Numbered from the stretch's first letter, positions 1 through 7,004 are shown. The stretch is 12,556 nt of DNA from AG-12 sp035531535 (GCA_035531535.1 DATKSV010000101.1:1-12556), one strand, 5' to 3'. The notes: a model not told the origin generated them from the sequence alone. Translations and numbers: made by a program.

Positions 1-61
1 GATGGGATTCGTGAACCGCTCCGTGCAATACGCGATCTGCCGCCAGCTATGCCCAGAGCCC

Positions 62-658
62 TCAGCCGGCGGTCGGTCCGGCCAGGGCTTGCAGTACCTC
101 CTCCGTCTGGCGAACGCGCCCGATCCGAGGGAAGATCGTCCGGAAGACAAAGGCATGGTCGTCGGCCGCTCGCGCCGAACAGGCGTCCTCGACGAAGACC
201 TGCTGGTACCCGCGCTCAAAGGCGTCGCGGGCCGTGCTCTCGACCCCAAAGTTGGTCGAGATGCCGCAGAGGATGAGGGTTCCGATTCCCCGGCGCCTGA
301 GTTGCAGATCGAGGTCGGTGCCGTAGAACGCGCCCCACTGCCGCTTGCGCACGACGTGGTCGCCATCTCTGGGGCCCAGCTCCTGCACGATCTCATCCCA
401 CCCCGGAGGCGGGCTCGGCCACGGCGCCGGTTGGTCGACTACGGGATGCAGGGCGTCGCGGCCGTCGGCAGATGGACCCACGTGGACCAGAACCACCAAG
501 GCTCCTCTGGCACGGCAAGCGGTGGCTAGCGCTGCCGCCCTGGCGACCACTGAGGCCGTGTCGTAGGGGGCCCCTGGCATTCCCACGATCCCCTTCTGAA
601 GGTCGATGACGACCAGAGCAAGGTGCTCTGGGTCCAGTTCAAGCTCCCGTTCTGGCAT
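62..658 (-). CDS. Isochorismatase-family hydrolase (Cys-less variant)
   Basis: A 198-residue soluble protein with the single-domain cysteine-hydrolase/isochorismatase fold and of normal length for it. The first strand gives VVIDLQKG with the conserved Asp19. Lys105 lies in VVRKRQWGAF, and the third active-site segment is TNFGVESTARDAF (residues 135-147). In nicotinamidase-like members that segment reads TNxCV with a nucleophilic Cys; here the position is Gly138. A Cys-less pocket also occurs in vinyl-ether-cleaving isochorismatases such as PhzD, so amidase chemistry is not assured and the substrate is unknown. The ATG start has an AGGAGG site 4 nt upstream. It is separated by about 300 nt from the cysteine synthase gene and is probably transcribed separately. 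The family call is firm; the reaction is not. Confidence 0.88.
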   Translation of the reverse strand: MPERELELDPEHLALVVIDLQKGIVGMPGAPYDTASVVARAAALATACRARGALVVLVHVGPSADGRDALHPVVDQPAPWPSPPPGWDEIVQELGPRDGDHVVRKRQWGAFYGTDLDLQLRRRGIGTLILCGISTNFGVESTARDAFERGYQQVFVEDACSARAADDHAFVFRTIFPRIGRVRQTEEVLQALAGPTAG

Positions 659-965
659 GGTGCCTCCTGCGGCTCGGCGCCCCCATATTTACCATCAGCT
701 CTCGGTTTCGGCCGCCACCGTGGCGGTGGGAATGATGCCCTGGGGCTCCGGGGCATGCCGGAGGGCCCTGCCGCCTGGGGATGGGCGCCAAGGCGAGGGC
801 AGAGTACCGCAGCCGGCCGGCCACCTGAATGCGGGTAACCACCGGCTCACGCCACCGGGCCATGGTGGTCGACGGAGCATCCTCTGGCGCACCACCTCAA
901 GTCACCTCGACGCCCCAAGGCAACTCATTGGGGTGGCACTCCGAAGGAGGAGCCGCCCTTCTCCA
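659..965. other. Intergenic region between cysteine synthase and isochorismatase-family gene
   Basis: A 307-nt gap with no convincing gene; short reading frames here have no family resemblance. It holds an inverted repeat at 913-933, just downstream of the cysteine synthase stop, and a small AT-rich patch around 685-692 just upstream of the isochorismatase gene. That patch could be part of a promoter, but I see no good -35/-10 pair. Confidence 0.5.
913..933 (-). terminator. Possible terminator hairpin after cysteine synthase
   Basis: CCCCAA and TTGGGG form a perfect 6-bp stem with a 9-nt loop, 33 to 53 nt downstream of the cysteine synthase stop. No run of T follows on the minus strand, so intrinsic termination is uncertain. 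Confidence 0.3.
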
Positions 966-1880
966 TCATCCAAACAGGGCATCCACGGAGAGGTAGCGCT
1001 CGCCACTGTCGTACGCGAACGTCAGCACCCGAGCCCCGTCGGCCATCTCCGGCACCAGGGAAGCGACCGCCGCCAGCGACGCCCCCGAGGAGACCCCGAC
1101 CAGGATCCCCTCCTCACGCGCCGATCGCTTGGCGTAGGTGAAGGCATCCTCGGCCGCCACCTGAATGATTCCATCCAGCAGCTCCGTGCGCATGACTCCC
1201 GGGATGAAGCCTGCCCCGATCCCCTGAATTGGATGAGCCGCGTGGGTCCCGCCGGACAGGACCGGGGAGAGTGTCGGCTCCACCGCATAGACCTTGAGTC
1301 CCGGCCACCGGGGCTTGAGGACCTCGGCGCAGCCGGTGATGTGGCCTCCGGTTCCGACTCCGGTCACCAGGTAGTCGAGGCCATCGGGGAAGTCGGCCAG
1401 GATCTCCTCGGCGGTGGTCCTTCTATGGACCTCCACGTTGGCGGGGTTGTTGAACTGCATCGGCATCCAGGCGCCCGCCGTGGCAGCCACGATCTCCTCG
1501 GCCCTGGCGATGGCACCCTTCATCCCGAGTTCGCGGGGGGTGAGCTCGATCTGGGCTCCGTAACCGGCCATGAGCTTGCGCCGCTCGATCGAGAAGGACT
1601 CCGGCATAACCAGGATGATCCGGTACCCCTTCACCGCCGCCGCCAGGGCCAGCCCGACCCCGGTGTTACCTGAGGTGGGCTCCACGATGGTGGACTCCGG
1701 CCCGAGGATCCCGCGCCGCTCGGCGTCCTCGATCATGGCCAGCCCGATGCGGTCCTTGATGCTGCCCCCTGGATTGACCCGCTCCTGCTTGAACCAGACC
1801 TCGATCCGGGGGTCGAAGAGGCGGTTGAGCCGGATCTCCGGGGTACCGCCGATGCTGCCTAGAATGCTGTCAAATTTCAT
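966..1880 (-). CDS. cysK: Cysteine synthase (O-acetylserine sulfhydrylase), PLP-dependent
   Basis: A 304-residue fold-type II PLP enzyme, the usual CysK length. It should make L-cysteine from O-acetylserine and sulfide in the cytoplasm. Signature segments appear in order: NPGGSIKDR with the PLP-binding Lys42; PTSGNTG (68-74), which binds the substrate carboxylate; QFNNPAN (142-148); the phosphate-binding loop GTGGH (176-180); SSGAS (264-268); and the C-terminal DSGERYLS. The frame stays open well upstream, but the ATG at 1880 is chosen because homology begins there, GGGAGG lies 5 nt upstream, and the ATG overlaps the carbonic anhydrase stop as ATGA. That overlap implies translational coupling. 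Cystathionine beta-synthase or O-phosphoserine-dependent variants are possible relatives, but the length and motifs favour CysK. Confidence 0.93.
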   Translation of the reverse strand: MKFDSILGSIGGTPEIRLNRLFDPRIEVWFKQERVNPGGSIKDRIGLAMIEDAERRGILGPESTIVEPTSGNTGVGLALAAAVKGYRIILVMPESFSIERRKLMAGYGAQIELTPRELGMKGAIARAEEIVAATAGAWMPMQFNNPANVEVHRRTTAEEILADFPDGLDYLVTGVGTGGHITGCAEVLKPRWPGLKVYAVEPTLSPVLSGGTHAAHPIQGIGAGFIPGVMRTELLDGIIQVAAEDAFTYAKRSAREEGILVGVSSGASLAAVASLVPEMADGARVLTFAYDSGERYLSVDALFG

Positions 1881-2413
1881 ATTGCCTCCCTTGTACCACG
1901 GGGCGTTGGGGACGCCCCCGCTGACGCGATCTCCTCGATCTGGCCGGTCTTCACGTCGTAGACAAAGCCCCTGACGCTGGATTGCTTCGGAATGAATGGG
2001 CTCTGGGCGATCCGCCTGAGTGACTGCCTGACATCGTCCGCCAGGTCCGGGAAGGCCTCCATCGAGAAGGCGGGACGGATACCGGTCTCCTCCTCGATCT
2101 GACGCTTCAACTCCTCGTCCCGGAAGGTGAGCATCCCGCAACCGGTGTGGTGCAGCAGAATTATCTCCTCGGTCCCCAAGAGCCGTTGGGAAATCACCAG
2201 CGAGCGGATGGCGTCGTCGGTCACCACGCCCCCTGCGTTGCGGATCACGTGGGCGTCTCCCTCTTCCAGACCGAGAATCTTGTTGACATCGAGCCGGGCG
2301 TCCATGCAGGCGACCACGGCGACCTTCAGGCGAGGGGGACTGGGCAGGTCGCCCTTATCGAAAGAGCGGGCATAAATGGTGTTGTTGTCCAGCAGTTGGT
2401 CGGTGACAGATAT
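1877..2413 (-). CDS. Beta-class carbonic anhydrase (apparent ATA start)
   Basis: Interconverts CO2 and bicarbonate at a zinc site. Counting from the ATA at 2413 it has 178 residues. The ligands are visible as C36-x-D38-x-R40 (ACMDARLD) and H89-x-x-C92 (HHTGCG), followed by a normal beta-CA C-terminal part. From memory, the mycobacterial enzyme Rv1284 has its ligands at C35, H88 and C91, one residue off, which supports this N-terminus. No ATG, GTG or TTG exists in frame between the upstream stop near 2490 and a GTG at 2317. That GTG would begin only three residues before the zinc Cys and remove the N-terminal arm. The ATA has a GGAGGA site 7 nt upstream. The alternatives are a sequencing error or a mutated ATG. 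The stop overlaps cysK (ATGA). Confidence 0.88.
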   Translation of the reverse strand: MSVTDQLLDNNTIYARSFDKGDLPSPPRLKVAVVACMDARLDVNKILGLEEGDAHVIRNAGGVVTDDAIRSLVISQRLLGTEEIILLHHTGCGMLTFRDEELKRQIEEETGIRPAFSMEAFPDLADDVRQSLRRIAQSPFIPKQSSVRGFVYDVKTGQIEEIASAGASPTPRGTREAI

Positions 2414-2434
2414 GGCTGGTTCCTCCGAAAGAAC
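2411..2434 (-). promoter_or_regulatory. Ribosome binding site within a small hairpin ahead of the ATA start
   Basis: On the minus strand GGAGGA (2421-2426) lies 7 nt before the ATA codon. The same bases form one arm of a 6-bp stem (2419-2434, GTTCTT with AGGAAC, one G-U pair, loop TCGG). The site decides the start of the carbonic anhydrase gene and may be partly masked when the RNA folds. Confidence 0.45.
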
Positions 2435-2525
2435 TGACAGGGTCGCAGTGGCTGCACTAAGGCCATCGCGGACCGGGAGACGGGGACGCTACCGTGAGGT
2501 CGGAGGTCAGCCTCTACAGAGCATC

Positions 2526-2568
2526 GTCTGGCAACGGCAGTAGTCGACCGCCAGCCGTTGGGTCAGAC
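2526..2568 (-). repeat. Two-part stem-loop in the carbonic anhydrase leader
   Basis: GTCTG pairs with CAGAC and CAACGGC pairs with GCCGTTG, making stems of 5 and 7 bp separated by a small uneven internal loop. The element lies about 115 to 155 nt upstream of the ATA start. It could be an RNA leader structure or an attenuator; no T-run is present. Confidence 0.4.
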
Positions 2569-2710
2569 CCGCTTCAGTCCCGGTCATGGCCCGGAGTCTA
2601 GCAGGCCAAGGAAGGGGCCGGCGCCCGCCGGACAAAGCGGACTCCCTTCCGCTCCTCGCACTGTTGGCCGACTCGGCCCCCCTTCCACCTTCGTCTCCAC
2701 TCCCCTCTCA

Positions 2711-2733
2711 CGATGGCCCCCACGGGGCCGTCG
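2711..2733. repeat. Strong inverted repeat (terminator-like)
   Basis: CGATGGCCCC and GGGGCCGTCG form a 10-bp stem with one G-T pair and a 3-nt loop. It lies between the S33 peptidase gene and the carbonic anhydrase gene. There is no T-run on either strand, so it may be a transcript 3'-end structure or a leader hairpin. Confidence 0.45.
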
Positions 2734-2815
2734 TCGACCTCTTCCCCAGGGGGCGGATCGCCGTGGCCTCGACCGGCGCGGGTACCAGGTTGGTCCGGCT
2801 CATACCCGAATACGG

Positions 2816-2844
2816 ATTAGATTCAGGCGACCCAAGACAGGCAA
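2816..2844 (-). promoter_or_regulatory. Candidate sigma70-type promoter for carbonic anhydrase-cysK
   Basis: On the minus strand TTGCCT (2839-2844) and TCTAAT (2816-2821) are separated by 17 nt, 9 of 12 matches to the consensus. It points toward the carbonic anhydrase gene and would give a leader of about 400 nt. It is predicted from sequence only. Confidence 0.3.
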
Positions 2845-3009
2845 GGGTCGATGAGCTTCCGGGCGTGGGTTAGGAGAGCGCGAGCGCCTGCTATAGGGTC
2901 GACCGGTGATGGTCTCGAGATCTTCCTGCGCGTCCGGATGCCGGCCGCGTCCTGGGCAAGGCTCGCGCCCTCACAGCGGCGCGGCTGCCGAGGACCGCCG
3001 TCATCCCGA

Positions 3010-4260
3010 TCACTCGAGCCGGCGAGCCATCCTGATCAGCCGGTCCAGGACACGGTTGCCGTCCACCCGCAGCGCGTTGTGCTGGTATTCGTTGGTAACC
3101 CAGGGTCGCAGGCCCCGCACCAGACTCGCCGTCTCCTCGGAAAACCGCCGCTCCACGTAGGCGTCATCGGCAAAGATCGCAGCTGCGGCCGGCACCTCGT
3201 TGGCGGCCAGCACCTCCTCGTCATAGAGCCTCGGCCAGGGATGGTCCGCCAGGGTGTCCGCCGCTTCCTTCATCGGCACCAGGGCCCGGTACTCGTCGAA
3301 CATCCAGGGAAAGACATGCTCGCCGGTGAAGAGCTCGGCCCGCTCCCGGAAGAGCTCAGGTTGGACCCGCTCCCCCGACCACCGGGTGGCTACCCCATCC
3401 GCGTAGCAGGCCTCATGGATGATGGCGTAGAGGGGGTTGCGCGAGAATCCCAGCTCCGCCTCCACATCTCGAAGGAACGCGGGCGACTCAGGCGGCAACT
3501 CCAGGAGATAGTGGAGACGCTCGGCCCCATCGCTCATGCCCAACATGGCTCCCAGCTGGCGCAGCCTCCGACCGGTCAGCCGGTCACCTCCGGGAAGCCG
3601 CACGTCGCGGCTCTCCAGCAGGGCATGGAGCGCCAGCACTCGATCCCGGTCCCTGGGAAACGTCTCGTAGTACCTACGGTTGCGCTCGATCATGCGCTCG
3701 TAGGTGGCCCGGTACACGTCATCGACCGGCCGTCCGACCGGAGGCAGCCCACCGGTGAAGAGGGCTTCCCGAAGGCCCCCAGGCGCTTGCGAGAGATACG
3801 CCAACGTACAGAACCCGCCAAAGGACTGCCCCAGGACGCTCCATCGGTCCACTCCCAGGGCCTGGCGCAACATTTCCGCGTCAGCCACGATCGAGTCAGC
3901 CCGAAAATGAATCAGATACTCGACCTGTTCTGAGGGGGTCAGCCCCGCCAGGTCGCCCACGGGCGTCGACCGTCCGGTGCCGCGCTGATCGAGCATGAGG
4001 ACCCGATAGTCCTGCAAGGCCCGCTCCAGCCAGCCCGGGCTCCACGGGTGGCGGGTGGGACGGAACGCCTCATGCCCTGGGCCGCCCTGCAGATAGACCA
4101 GGAAGGGCCGATCGACGCCGTCGGGGGCGGCAATTTCACGGGCGAACACCGTGATGTGAGGCCCACTGCCGCTCCCGTGATCGAGGGGCACCTCCAGCTC
4201 GTGGTCGGTGAGGATGAGGCCGTCAAGGACGACCGGGCTGTCCGATTGAAGCAAAGTCAC
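3010..4260 (-). CDS. pip: Proline iminopeptidase-type alpha/beta hydrolase (peptidase family S33)
   Basis: A 416-residue cytoplasmic-type hydrolase without a signal peptide, expected to release N-terminal proline (possibly hydroxyproline) from peptides. It shows the S33 hallmarks: the oxyanion-hole segment QGGPG (58-62), DQRGTGRS (91-98), and the nucleophile elbow GQSFGG with Ser146. A cap domain follows, then a probable catalytic Asp at 365 or 366 (IFADDAY) and His394 in EYQHNALR. The length matches the long, roughly 400-residue bacterial prolyl aminopeptidases. The GTG start has GGGAG 7 nt upstream. It lies about 430 nt downstream of the RraA-family gene, so it may be a separate unit, but its role would suit a locus that consumes proline-like imino acids. 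Another S33 hydrolase specificity cannot be excluded. Confidence 0.87.
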   Translation of the reverse strand: MTLLQSDSPVVLDGLILTDHELEVPLDHGSGSGPHITVFAREIAAPDGVDRPFLVYLQGGPGHEAFRPTRHPWSPGWLERALQDYRVLMLDQRGTGRSTPVGDLAGLTPSEQVEYLIHFRADSIVADAEMLRQALGVDRWSVLGQSFGGFCTLAYLSQAPGGLREALFTGGLPPVGRPVDDVYRATYERMIERNRRYYETFPRDRDRVLALHALLESRDVRLPGGDRLTGRRLRQLGAMLGMSDGAERLHYLLELPPESPAFLRDVEAELGFSRNPLYAIIHEACYADGVATRWSGERVQPELFRERAELFTGEHVFPWMFDEYRALVPMKEAADTLADHPWPRLYDEEVLAANEVPAAAAIFADDAYVERRFSEETASLVRGLRPWVTNEYQHNALRVDGNRVLDRLIRMARRLE

Positions 4261-4521
4261 GATTCCACTCCCTTCATGCCGCTGAGCTACTCCGCCGATG
4301 ACCCTGCGACTTGCCGCAGGAAGTGCCGAGGTAGGGGCCGACCCAGGGAAATCCAGGCGCCGCCCCCACCTTATCCCCCCGCGCCCCCCTCACTGGCAGT
4401 CTCCAGCCGGACTCTGGGCTCTGCCTGCTGCGGCTCAAGGAGTCGCGACGGGTTCCCCGGCGCGGACGGCCTCCGAAGGCCGGCAACCAGGGTCGCTGAA
4501 AAGGCCGAGGGTCGGCCGGCT

Positions 4522-4559
4522 CGGCCAACCGGCATCCGCCGACTGCAGCCGGTTGGCCG
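4522..4559. repeat. Perfect 12-bp inverted repeat
   Basis: CGGCCAACCGGC and GCCGGTTGGCCG are separated by 14 nt, giving a very stable GC-rich stem on either strand. It is about 130 nt beyond the RraA-family stop. Without a T-run it may be a transcript 3'-end structure, a protein-binding site or part of a dispersed repeat. Confidence 0.55.
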
Positions 4560-4645
4560 CAGCCGTGCAAGGGCCAGCCGCGTTGGTCCTCGCCCGGCGA
4601 CCAGGCCTCCCCACGCGCCTCATGATGCGGGCCGAGCGAGCCCGG

Positions 4646-4662
4646 GCAGCCCCTTGGGCTGC
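4646..4662 (-). terminator. Compact hairpin after the RraA-family gene
   Basis: GCAGCCC and GGGCTGC form a perfect 7-bp stem with a 3-nt loop, about 30 nt past the stop that ends the catabolic gene run. No T-run follows, so it is only a candidate end of the operon. Confidence 0.35.
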
Positions 4663-4690
4663 GCATGCGCGAGCGCCTGGCTGGCCCCTG

Positions 4691-5335
4691 TCATGCGCTG
4701 GGATCGGCGATCGCGAGACCGAGTATGTCCGCGATCCGCTCTCCCCGCCACAGTCGAGTCAGATACCCTTGCTCGCGACGGGCTATCGCCAGCGCCGCCG
4801 CCGCGACGTCTGCCCACAACCAGGACGGCACCACCACCACCCCATCGCGATCGCCCACGATCTGATCGCCGGGCCTGACCAGGACACCTCGAATCGTCAC
4901 CGGCCGCCCCGCTGACACCATGGTGCTCTTGGTACATTGGGCGGGAGCCGCCCCGGCGCAGACGACCGGAAAGCCGATCCGATCCAGGTCGGCCAGATCC
5001 CGTACCGTGCCATCCACCACCAGGCCCCCAAGGCCGCGCGCTGCCGCGTCCGTGGCCATCAGCTCACCGAACAAGCCAAACTTTTGAGTACCACCTCCGG
5101 CGCCGATCAGCACACTCCCGGGAGCGGCGCGATAGAGGGCCGCATGGAGCCCGAGGTTGTCGTTGGGCGAGCACTCGAAGGTGGCCGCCGGGCCGCACAG
5201 ATAGGGCCGCCCCAGGCACAGCGCGAGCCCGGTGATGACGCCGACCTGGTCGCCTCCAGCTTGCACGATCCACGGTGTGGCCAGGTTCGTCTGGTCCATC
5301 GGCGTCATTTCGCGAAGCGCTGAAGTCATTGGCAT
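4691..5335 (-). CDS. RraA-family protein, 4-hydroxy-4-methyl-2-oxoglutarate aldolase-like
   Basis: A 214-residue protein of the RraA/HMG-aldolase family, of typical length. Enzymatic members use a divalent metal to cleave 4-hydroxy-2-oxo-dicarboxylates to pyruvate plus a keto acid and often decarboxylate oxaloacetate. The hallmark region is present: GELMATDAAARGLGGLVVDG (90-109) followed by Arg112-Asp113 of the active-site DGxxRD motif. That supports an enzyme rather than only an RNase E regulator. The ATG at 5335 overlaps the FAA-hydrolase stop (TGATG), with GGAG 4 nt upstream. A second ATG at 5329 has a better spacing of 10 nt and would give 212 residues. In this locus it could cleave 4-hydroxy-2-oxoglutarate to pyruvate and glyoxylate, which is inference. 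Confidence 0.87.
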   Translation of the reverse strand: MPMTSALREMTPMDQTNLATPWIVQAGGDQVGVITGLALCLGRPYLCGPAATFECSPNDNLGLHAALYRAAPGSVLIGAGGGTQKFGLFGELMATDAAARGLGGLVVDGTVRDLADLDRIGFPVVCAGAAPAQCTKSTMVSAGRPVTIRGVLVRPGDQIVGDRDGVVVVPSWLWADVAAAALAIARREQGYLTRLWRGERIADILGLAIADPSA

Positions 5336-6240
5336 CAATCTCCAGATTCAGAGTCGGTGTGCCTTGGCCCCAACTCTGACTCGGGCTGGGCCGCCACCGG
5401 ATTGCGCAAAGTGGCGAGCGTGCCGAGGCGACACTCGACGACGTCACCGGCGCGAACCGGCACCGCCCCGGGGGTCCCAGTCGAGATGATGTCCCCGGGA
5501 AAGAGGGGCATCACCTGGCTGTGGAAGCTGATCAGCAGCGGCACCGAGAAGAGCATGTTGCCAACCCGATTGGTTCGTGCAACTTGATTGTTCAAAACCG
5601 TGCTGACCTCGATGTCCGCCAGCGAACGGCACCTCGCCAGGACCTTGGGGAGGGGAATTATCGTCGGTCCAAATGAGAAGAAGGTGGGGAAGTTCTTCGC
5701 CCTGGTCAGGAAGCGAGGGTTGCGCCGCAGGATGTCCTCGGCGGTTTGGTCCAGAATCGGGCAGACCCCGAACACGTAGTCGAGGGCATCCTCCTCGGCC
5801 ACGTTGCGACAGTAGCGTCCGATCACGATCCCCAGTTCCGCCTCAGCGGTGACGCGATCGCTCTGCCAGGGTATGACGATCGGGTCGCCGGGCCCGATGA
5901 TGGTGTGGTTGGCCTTGATGAACGAGGCTGGCTCATCGGGCTCGGGGGCGGCCAGATCCTGGGCGTGATCGCGGTAGTTGAGACCGATACCCCAGATCTT
6001 ATGAGGGTGCCGATAAGGTGGCCCCAATCTCCCGGGCGCCATTGCCCCTGCCGGCGCTGCCAGGGCAGCGGCGGCGTTAAGAGCTTCGTAGCGAGTTGGC
6101 TCCAGCAGCTCCATCGCGTCTCCGGCAAAGTCTCGATCAAACTGTCGCGCCGGGACCGGCCCCAGTTGCGTGGTCACCAGCACCGGCACCTCTTCGGATC
6201 CATAACCGAGGCAGCCGAGTTCCGCCAACTCAAAAGCCAC
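5335..6240 (-). CDS. Fumarylacetoacetate hydrolase (FAH)-family protein
   Basis: A 301-residue member of the FAH superfamily, whose enzymes cleave C-C bonds of acylpyruvates and diketo acids or decarboxylate or isomerise keto acids with Mg2+. It has an N-terminal small domain, then GLNYRDHA (86-93), a metal-binding E133-x-E135 in TAEAELGIVIG, Asp164, RAKNFPTF with Lys182, and the closing STGTPG (253-258). I choose the GTG at 6240 because GGAGGG, embedded in the 3' end of the SDR gene, lies 7 nt upstream and homology begins about there. An ATG at 6255 is possible. It overlaps the SDR gene by 11 nt and the RraA-family gene by 1 nt, so all three are probably co-translated. The substrate is not determined by sequence. 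Confidence 0.88.
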   Translation of the reverse strand: MAFELAELGCLGYGSEEVPVLVTTQLGPVPARQFDRDFAGDAMELLEPTRYEALNAAAALAAPAGAMAPGRLGPPYRHPHKIWGIGLNYRDHAQDLAAPEPDEPASFIKANHTIIGPGDPIVIPWQSDRVTAEAELGIVIGRYCRNVAEEDALDYVFGVCPILDQTAEDILRRNPRFLTRAKNFPTFFSFGPTIIPLPKVLARCRSLADIEVSTVLNNQVARTNRVGNMLFSVPLLISFHSQVMPLFPGDIISTGTPGAVPVRAGDVVECRLGTLATLRNPVAAQPESELGPRHTDSESGD

Positions 6241-7003
6241 GAACCAACCCTCCATCGACACGCACCTGCGACCCCGTCACATAGGACGCGAGCTCCGAGC
6301 ACAGGAAGCACGCCACCGCAGCGAACTCGGAGGGTGTGCCATACCGGCCCAGGGGAATCGTCTGTTGCGAACGATGCTTCACGGTCGCCGCGTCGATTCC
6401 CTGACGTTCCGCCCGCAGCCGGTCCAGGGCTGCGACCCGTTCGGTGTCGATTCTGCCGGGCAGGACCATGTTCACGGTTACGCCATCGCTGGCCACCTCA
6501 TCCGCCAGGGTCTTCAGGTATGAGGCCAGGGCGCCTCGGGCCACGTTGGAAATCGCCAAATCCGCTATGGGCTGCTGGACCCCGCTCGAGCCGATGGCGA
6601 CGATTCGGCCCCAGTGCCTGGATCGCATGCCCGGGAGCAGACGCGCCACCAGGTCGATCTGCCGGAAAAGCATGGTGGCCAGACCGGACAGCAGCAGACC
6701 CTCCGCAAGGTCGACCGCCGGCGCCGGCGGCGGTCCCCCGGAATTGAGGACCAGAATGTCGGCCCCGCCGAAGGCCTGCTCCGCCGCCGATACCGTGTTC
6801 TCGATCGAGGTGGGATCGGCTAGGTCGAGGCCCACCCCGACCGCCCTGGGCAACTCGCTCGCCAAGCGCTGGGCCAGGGCTTGGCGACGCCCGGCGATCA
6901 CGACGTTGGCACCCTCCCTGCCGAGCATGGTGGCGACGGCTGCTCCCAGTCCCGACGTCGACCCAGCCACTATCGCGGTATGCCCTTCAAGTCCCAGATC
7001 CAT
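6230..7003 (-). CDS. Short-chain dehydrogenase/reductase lacking the YxxxK motif
   Basis: A 257-residue classical-length SDR with an N-terminal Rossmann fold. It shows the cofactor loop GSTSGLG (14-20), an Arg pair at 39-40 that may favour NADP(H), the variant NSGG (87-90) instead of NNAG, and active-site Ser139/140 (IGSSG). The expected catalytic Tyr and Lys, 13 and 17 residues further on, are Ser152 and Arg156 in AISNVARGA. The C-terminal QVRVDGGLVRGF is normal. A subfamily with NSGGPPP and SNxxR segments exists among FabG-like annotations, so this is probably a lineage trait, not damage. The ATG at 7003 has GAGGT 7 nt upstream, and homology starts there although the frame is open further up. 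It may reduce or oxidise an intermediate of the locus; the substrate is unknown. Confidence 0.87.
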   Translation of the reverse strand: MDLGLEGHTAIVAGSTSGLGAAVATMLGREGANVVIAGRRQALAQRLASELPRAVGVGLDLADPTSIENTVSAAEQAFGGADILVLNSGGPPPAPAVDLAEGLLLSGLATMLFRQIDLVARLLPGMRSRHWGRIVAIGSSGVQQPIADLAISNVARGALASYLKTLADEVASDGVTVNMVLPGRIDTERVAALDRLRAERQGIDAATVKHRSQQTIPLGRYGTPSEFAAVACFLCSELASYVTGSQVRVDGGLVRGF

Positions 7004-7004
7004 G

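Larger units (their letters stand above)
2414..3009. other. Long intergenic region upstream of carbonic anhydrase
   Basis: Nearly 600 nt without a recognisable gene. Short frames on both strands are rich in Pro, Arg and Ser and match no family I know. The region contains a possible minus-strand promoter (2816-2844), a strong hairpin (2711-2733), a two-part stem-loop (2526-2568) and the carbonic anhydrase ribosome site. I do not recognise a known riboswitch class. Confidence 0.5.
4261..4690. other. Intergenic region with several inverted repeats
   Basis: A 430-nt gap between the RraA-family and S33 peptidase genes. I find no supported gene. A 24-codon frame begins in an ATGA overlap with the RraA stop (4694 down to 4620) but has no ribosome binding site. 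Notable structures are a 12-bp inverted repeat (4522-4559) and a 7-bp hairpin (4646-4662). Confidence 0.5.

Noticed and set aside
966..2141. A longer cysteine synthase starting near 2141
   Set aside because: The 87 extra residues are carbonic anhydrase sequence read in another frame. The ATG at 1880 has a ribosome site and homology begins there.
2558..3933. Long plus-strand open frames across the intergenic region and opposite the S33 peptidase
   Set aside because: They are Arg/Pro/Gly-rich, resemble no family, and run antisense to a clear gene; high GC content alone leaves such frames open.
4275..4296. tRNA-like start GGCGGAGTAGCTCAGCGG on the minus strand
   Set aside because: It matches a tRNA 5' end and A-box, but no pairing acceptor arm, anticodon arm or T-loop (GGTTCGA) follows. 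It also lies immediately before the peptidase start, so I treat it as chance or at most a short fragment.
4620..4694. A 24-residue frame starting in an ATGA overlap with the RraA-family stop
   Set aside because: It has no ribosome binding site and no recognisable sequence feature, and it contains the 4646-4662 hairpin; probably non-coding.
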